Assembly (NCBI RefSeq): GCF_007993935.1
Contig: NZ_VITY01000018.1
Coordinates: 62,001 to 126,000, forward strand
DNA from: Bradyrhizobium macuxiense
GTDB lineage: Bacteria; Pseudomonadota; Alphaproteobacteria; Rhizobiales; Xanthobacteraceae
DNA length: 64,000 bases
Direction of reading: 5' to 3'
Positions 60,318 to 64,000 of this stretch are shown piece after piece. The position numbers and the translations under genes are program-made. The notes under the pieces were generated by a model. The model worked only from the letters and a program-made list of their open reading frames with translations, ran no database searches and was not told where the DNA came from. Every line of letters starts with the position of its first letter. The stretch's first letter is position 1.

Positions 60318-60983
60318 TTACTCGAATTGCAGCCCGAAATGCCGCAGCGCCTCGCTGTAAGACGCGGCCGGGTTGCGCACGTCAAACAGCACCGTGCGCA
60401 TGTTGCATGCGGCGGCGCCCGTGATGTTGCGGCGCTGGTCGTCGACGAAGACGCAATTGTCTGCCTCCAGCGCCAGTTCGTCCAGCACGCTTTGATAGGC
60501 GCGCGGGTCGGGTTTCAGGATCCCGGTATGGGTCGCATCGACGATGGTATCGAAGCGCTTGAGGATGGACAGCCGGCTGCGGAAATCCGCGCCATAGAAC
60601 AGGTCGAGCTCGTTCGAGAGGATGGCGAGCCGGAATCCGGCGTCGGCGGCGAGGGTGATCGCGCGCGCCGCCTCGGGGCGGATCACGGTTTCGGGATCGG
60701 CGCCGCGCGCGCGTTTCACGAAGGTTTCCATGTCGCGCCAGTCCTCGCCGACCATGCGCCCGACCTCGCGGCTGCGGGTCAGCCAGTAGTCGCGTTCGGA
60801 AATCTCGCCGCGCTGCATCGCCGCCCACAGTGGATCGCTGTCGGTCGCGAACGGTCCGAGCCATTTCAGCGTGCACGGTGCGAGCCCGAGCGCGCGCTCG
60901 GTCAAATCATGGGTCTCGAACAGGGTCTTCGAGATCACGCCGCCGAAGTCGAGCACCAGCGCCTTGGCGAGCGGTCTCGTCAT
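60318..60983 (-). CDS. HAD-superfamily hydrolase (subfamily IA)
   Basis: A 221-residue HAD hydrolase. Motif I is LVLDFGGVI (nucleophile D12, with glycine where many phosphatases have a second aspartate), motif II is LAILSNELD, motif III is GILKPDPRAYQ and motif IV is VFVDDQRRN. The DFGGV form is common in the epoxide-hydrolase-N-like and haloacid dehalogenase-like branch. The substrate is not predictable. It overlaps the upstream Tm-1-like gene by four bases (ATGA) and is expressed with it. Confidence 0.85.
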   Translation of the reverse strand: MTRPLAKALVLDFGGVISKTLFETHDLTERALGLAPCTLKWLGPFATDSDPLWAAMQRGEISERDYWLTRSREVGRMVGEDWRDMETFVKRARGADPETVIRPEAARAITLAADAGFRLAILSNELDLFYGADFRSRLSILKRFDTIVDATHTGILKPDPRAYQSVLDELALEADNCVFVDDQRRNITGAAACNMRTVLFDVRNPAASYSEALRHFGLQFE

Positions 60984-62242
60984 GCGGCGACCGTCGCGCG
61001 GCCGGGACGGATGATGCCGGCGGCGACCCAGCGGTCGAAGATGCCGAGCACGGTTTCATTGAACGTCGTGCTGTTGATGTGGTCCTTGATCTCGTGCAGT
61101 TCGACCGGCGGCTGGATCGCCGATCGCATCGCGTCGACGAAGGCTGTGAGGGCGTCGGGGTCGTGCAGCGCTTCACCCTCGCGGTCCCATTGCTGGATGC
61201 CGCCGCCGGGCAGTACGAAGGCGACCGGCGCACTGGCGCGGGCCAGTTTCTCGGCAATCGCGCCTGCGATCCTGCGGCGATCGGCTGCCCCCGACGTCGC
61301 CGACGCGAGCAGCCGGTTGTGCGCGTGGAACGGACGATCCGACAATTCGCTGGGAATCCCAAGCCACGCCGGGAAGTCCACCATGTCGATCGCGCCGGGA
61401 GCGACGATCTGCGGAATGCCTGCTTTGCCTGCATTCTCCAGCCGATCGGCGCCGGAATTGACCACCGAGCCGGTGAGCTGATTGGCGACTTCCTGCAGGC
61501 TGAGATCGAGCACGGCGGCGAAGCCGCCTTGCGCGGCGATCGACTCCATCGCGCGGCCGCCCATGCCGGTGGTGTGGAAGACGACCACCTCGTAGCCGCG
61601 CCGCTCGAGCTGAGGCTTCAGCTCGACCATGTAGCGCAGGCAGCTCTTGCCGAGCGAGGTGATCGCAACCACCGGCCGGTCCTTGCGAGGCTTGATCGCG
61701 CTCCGTGCCGCGCCGACGATCGCGCCGCAGGCTTGCGACAGCACCGCGGTGCAGGTGCCGTTGAGGCCGTAGAGGCCGCCGGCCCACAGGATCATCATCA
61801 GGTCGGCGGCGACGCGCTCGGGCGGGATCAGATGCGAGAATGCGACGGTCGAGACGATCAGCTTCGGCAGGCCGAGCGGCAGCGCCTGCGCGACGTCGAG
61901 CGCGAGGTCGGTGCCCATCGTGCCGCCGATCGCGATCACGCCGTCGATGGCTTCGCGCGCCGCGAGCTCGCGCGCCAGATTTGCGGCGCCAATCGCCATC
62001 AGCGACATCGCGGAGTTCTCGTCGCCGCTCGATGCAATCGCCGCGATCGTGGTTTGCGCGGCAGCCGCCACCGCGTGCTTGTCATGCGCCACCTGGTACG
62101 GCGGATCGCCGAGCACGCTGATGTCCATCATGATGGTTGTGCCGCCGGCGCGCGCGATGCACTCGCTCATGAACAGCAGTTCGTCGGCCTTGGTGTCTCC
62201 CGTTCCGATCAGGAGAATGCGGGGCTGCGTAATCTCAGGCAT
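60980..62242 (-). CDS. Tm-1-like ATP-binding domain protein (UPF0261)
   Basis: A 420-residue protein of the UPF0261/Tm-1 family. The ATG at 62242 starts PEITQPRILLIGTGDTKADE, the normal family N-terminus; the 57 longer in-frame residues read through the divergent promoter. Blocks: GTMGTDLALDVAQALPLGLP, LPKLIVSTVAFSHLIPPERV, FHTTGMGGRAME and GIPQIVAPGAIDMVDFP. Tomato Tm-1 binds ATP and a viral replicase; bacterial members are metabolic and poorly known, often next to TIM-barrel or oxygenase genes. It is divergent from the aldehyde dehydrogenase gene and shares its regulatory gap. Confidence 0.88.
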   Translation of the reverse strand: MPEITQPRILLIGTGDTKADELLFMSECIARAGGTTIMMDISVLGDPPYQVAHDKHAVAAAAQTTIAAIASSGDENSAMSLMAIGAANLARELAAREAIDGVIAIGGTMGTDLALDVAQALPLGLPKLIVSTVAFSHLIPPERVAADLMMILWAGGLYGLNGTCTAVLSQACGAIVGAARSAIKPRKDRPVVAITSLGKSCLRYMVELKPQLERRGYEVVVFHTTGMGGRAMESIAAQGGFAAVLDLSLQEVANQLTGSVVNSGADRLENAGKAGIPQIVAPGAIDMVDFPAWLGIPSELSDRPFHAHNRLLASATSGAADRRRIAGAIAEKLARASAPVAFVLPGGGIQQWDREGEALHDPDALTAFVDAMRSAIQPPVELHEIKDHINSTTFNETVLGIFDRWVAAGIIRPGRATVAA

Positions 62243-62358
62243 GACCTTGTCAGTGCTCGCCGGCAGGCGTGAATGATCGTGGGCGACTGGTTTGCACCGA
62301 GCGTGCAGAGCGTTCGGCCATCGTGCGATCACGCTATGAGGGGAGTAGCCGCCGTGAC

Positions 62359-62378
62359 ATCCACCTATCGGTTGATTG
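62359..62378. promoter_or_regulatory. Regulon dyad between Tm-1-like and aldehyde dehydrogenase genes
   Basis: ATCCACCTATCGGTTGATTG matches the site at 47061 in 17 of 20 positions. It is 87 bp before the aldehyde dehydrogenase start and 116 bp before the divergent Tm-1-like start. No other clear motif is seen in this 223-bp gap. Confidence 0.6.
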
Positions 62379-62465
62379 CTGCCAAGGCATTGATTTGGCG
62401 AGGATTGCGCCATGCCAGCGATCCTTACTCGGGATTAGCTTTCGTCACCGTCACAATGATCCCGC

Positions 62466-63950
62466 ATGCAGCAAGCCCAGATCGATCTGTACCGATCCGC
62501 CGCAATTCCGGCCCAGCAGCTCTTCATCGGCGGCCGGCCTGCGCGGGCGGTCAGTGAAGCGCGGCTTGATGTGGTATCGCCGATCGACGGCCAGGTGCTG
62601 ACGACCATCGCAGATGGCGATGCGGCCGATGTCGACCGTGCGGTGAAACAGGCGCGGCAGGCCTTCGAGCAGGGCAGCTGGTCGCGCGCGGCGCCCGCGC
62701 TCCGCAAGAAGGTGCTGCTGCGGTTCGCCGATCTCATCGAGCAGCACGCGCTCGAGATCGCGGTGCTCGGCGTACGCGACAACGGCACCGAGATCGGTAT
62801 GGCCTACAAGGCCGAGCCGCTGTCGGCGGCGGGCACTGTCCGCTATTACGCCGAGGCGATCGACAAGGTGTATGGCGAGATCGCGCCGACCTCGGGTGAT
62901 GTGCTCGGGCTGGTGCATCGCGAGCCGCTCGGCGTCGTCGGCGTCATCGTTCCGTGGAATTTCCCGCTGATGATCGGCGCCTGGAAGATCGCTCCTGCGC
63001 TTGCCGCCGGCAACTCGGTCGTGGTCAAGCCGCCGGAGCTGGCGTCGCTCACGCTGCTGCGGCTTGCCGAGCTTGCGAGCGAGGCGGGGCTGCCGGACGG
63101 CGTGCTCAACGTCGTCACCGGCCGAGGCGCATCGGCCGGCGAGGCGCTCGCGCTGCATATGGATGTCGATGTGCTCGCCTTCACCGGCTCGGGCGCGGTC
63201 GGTCGCCGCCTGCTGGAATGCTCGGCGCGGTCGAACCTGAAGCGGGTTCATCTCGAGCTCGGCGGCAAGTCGCCCAACATCGTGTTCGCCGATGTGCCCG
63301 ACATCAAGCATGCGGCCAAGGTCTCTGCGAACGGCATCTTCCGCAACTCGGGCCAGGTCTGCGTCGCCGGCTCGCGGCTGCTGGTGCAGTCGCAGGTCTA
63401 TGATCGCTTCATGGCCGAACTGCTCGATGCCACCGCCAAGCTCAGGGTTGGTGATCCCCTCGACCTGACTTCCGATGTCGGCGCGATTTCGAGCCAAGTG
63501 CAGCTGCGCAAGAACCTGGACGCGGTTGCCCGCGCGGAAGCGCAGGGTGCGAAGCGGCTGATCGGCGGCGAGCAGCTTCGCGCCGGGAGCGGCGGCAACT
63601 TCATGGCGCCTGCGATCCTCGCCGAGGTGACGCCGTCGATGGAGGTCTGGCGCGAGGAGGTGTTCGGCCCGGTGCTGGCAGTCACGCGGTTCGACGGCGA
63701 GGACGATGCGACTGCGCTCGCGAATGCAACGCCGTACGGACTTGCATCGGCGGTGTGGACCGGAAGCCTGTCGACAGCGCACCGCATGGTGCGCGCCATC
63801 AAGGCCGGCGTTGTGCACGTCAACGCCTATGGCGGCGCCGACATCACGGTGCCGCTCGGCGGCTTCAAGCAATCAGGCTTCGGACGCGACAGGTCGCTCC
63901 ACGCCCTCGACGCCTATACCGACCTCAAGACCGCCTGGATCGCGCTATGA
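62466..63950 (+). CDS. NAD(P)-dependent aldehyde dehydrogenase
   Basis: A 494-residue aldehyde dehydrogenase, closest in feel to gamma-glutamyl-aminobutyraldehyde (PuuC) and betaine-aldehyde enzymes. Seen: the oxyanion-site VPWNFPLMIGAWKIAPALAA, cofactor binding FTGSGAVGRRLL, the catalytic base E264 (LELGGKSPNIVF), the nucleophile C299 (NSGQVCVAGSR), and the C-terminal EEVFGPVLAVTRFD and GGFKQSGFGRDRS. It oxidises an aldehyde, presumably one made by the amine oxidase or aminotransferase encoded nearby, to the acid. The last base pairs overlap the next gene (ATGA). Confidence 0.92.
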   Translation: MQQAQIDLYRSAAIPAQQLFIGGRPARAVSEARLDVVSPIDGQVLTTIADGDAADVDRAVKQARQAFEQGSWSRAAPALRKKVLLRFADLIEQHALEIAVLGVRDNGTEIGMAYKAEPLSAAGTVRYYAEAIDKVYGEIAPTSGDVLGLVHREPLGVVGVIVPWNFPLMIGAWKIAPALAAGNSVVVKPPELASLTLLRLAELASEAGLPDGVLNVVTGRGASAGEALALHMDVDVLAFTGSGAVGRRLLECSARSNLKRVHLELGGKSPNIVFADVPDIKHAAKVSANGIFRNSGQVCVAGSRLLVQSQVYDRFMAELLDATAKLRVGDPLDLTSDVGAISSQVQLRKNLDAVARAEAQGAKRLIGGEQLRAGSGGNFMAPAILAEVTPSMEVWREEVFGPVLAVTRFDGEDDATALANATPYGLASAVWTGSLSTAHRMVRAIKAGVVHVNAYGGADITVPLGGFKQSGFGRDRSLHALDAYTDLKTAWIAL

Positions 63951-64000
63951 CATCTTTGGCTGCCGCACGCACCGGCGTGCTGAACCGATTGCTCGATGCC
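63947..64000 (+). CDS. Start of unknown gene (3' partial)
   Basis: The first 18 codons (MTSLAAARTGVLNRLLDA) of a gene whose ATG overlaps the aldehyde dehydrogenase stop. It is too short to identify. Translational coupling suggests the same pathway. Confidence 0.55.
   Translation, partial: MTSLAAARTGVLNRLLDA

Noticed and set aside
1..64000. CRISPR arrays, tRNA or rRNA genes, prophage or transposase genes
   Set aside because: No regularly spaced direct repeats, cloverleaf sequences, rRNA signatures, or integrase/transposase motifs were noticed in reading the window.

Overview
The window is 64 kb of GC-rich alphaproteobacterial DNA, almost certainly from Bradyrhizobium or a close relative. Four different intergenic palindromic elements of the kind scattered through Bradyrhizobium genomes are present (around 32.75, 46.9, 58.8 and 60.2 kb). 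Genes are packed with ATGA/GTGA stop-start overlaps. The dominant theme is uptake, sensing and breakdown of amides, amines and related small nitrogen compounds. No rRNA, tRNA, CRISPR array, phage or complete insertion sequence was seen.

Region 1 (1-4401) is the end of a ferredoxin-type oxygenase reductase, an orphan periplasmic binding protein, a family III CoA-transferase, a thiolase-like protein and its DUF35 zinc-ribbon/OB-fold partner. Region 2 (4676-18138) is an aliphatic amidase system. It has a cytosolic amide sensor (AmiC), an ANTAR antiterminator (AmiR), a leader with two small stem-loops and a strong intrinsic terminator, then a five-gene urea/amide-type ABC transporter, amidase AmiE, an NCS1 permease, a MetX-like hydrolase and a MoxR-ATPase/VWA pair. 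Region 3 (18269-32739) is a cell-surface-signalling set: an STN-TonB_C fusion, an ECF sigma factor and a FecR anti-sigma factor, followed by a 3,990-residue filamentous-haemagglutinin-like exoprotein.

Region 4 (33079-44726) is a second amide system. A divergent AmiC/AmiR-like pair faces an operon with an amidase-signature hydrolase, an FmdA-type formamidase/acetamidase, a second complete ABC transporter, an SDR and a second amidase. That operon is preceded by a near-consensus sigma-70 promoter and then a strong terminator in its leader, so antitermination is likely here too. Region 5 (44743-63950) holds a serine hydrolase, a LuxR-type regulator, gamma-glutamyltransferase, a YtcJ-like amidohydrolase and a CobW GTPase. 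It continues with a third, liv-type transporter, a copper amine oxidase, a class III aminotransferase, a HAD hydrolase, a Tm-1-like protein and an aldehyde dehydrogenase.

The least expected signal is a 20-bp dyad, ATCCACC-N4-GGTGGATTG. It occurs in four intergenic regions of region 5: upstream of the LuxR gene, gamma-glutamyltransferase, the amidohydrolase and the aldehyde dehydrogenase. It looks like the operator of a local LuxR regulon that would tie these scattered units into one amine or glutamyl-compound pathway. All functional assignments come from reading motifs and gene order; no database search was run.
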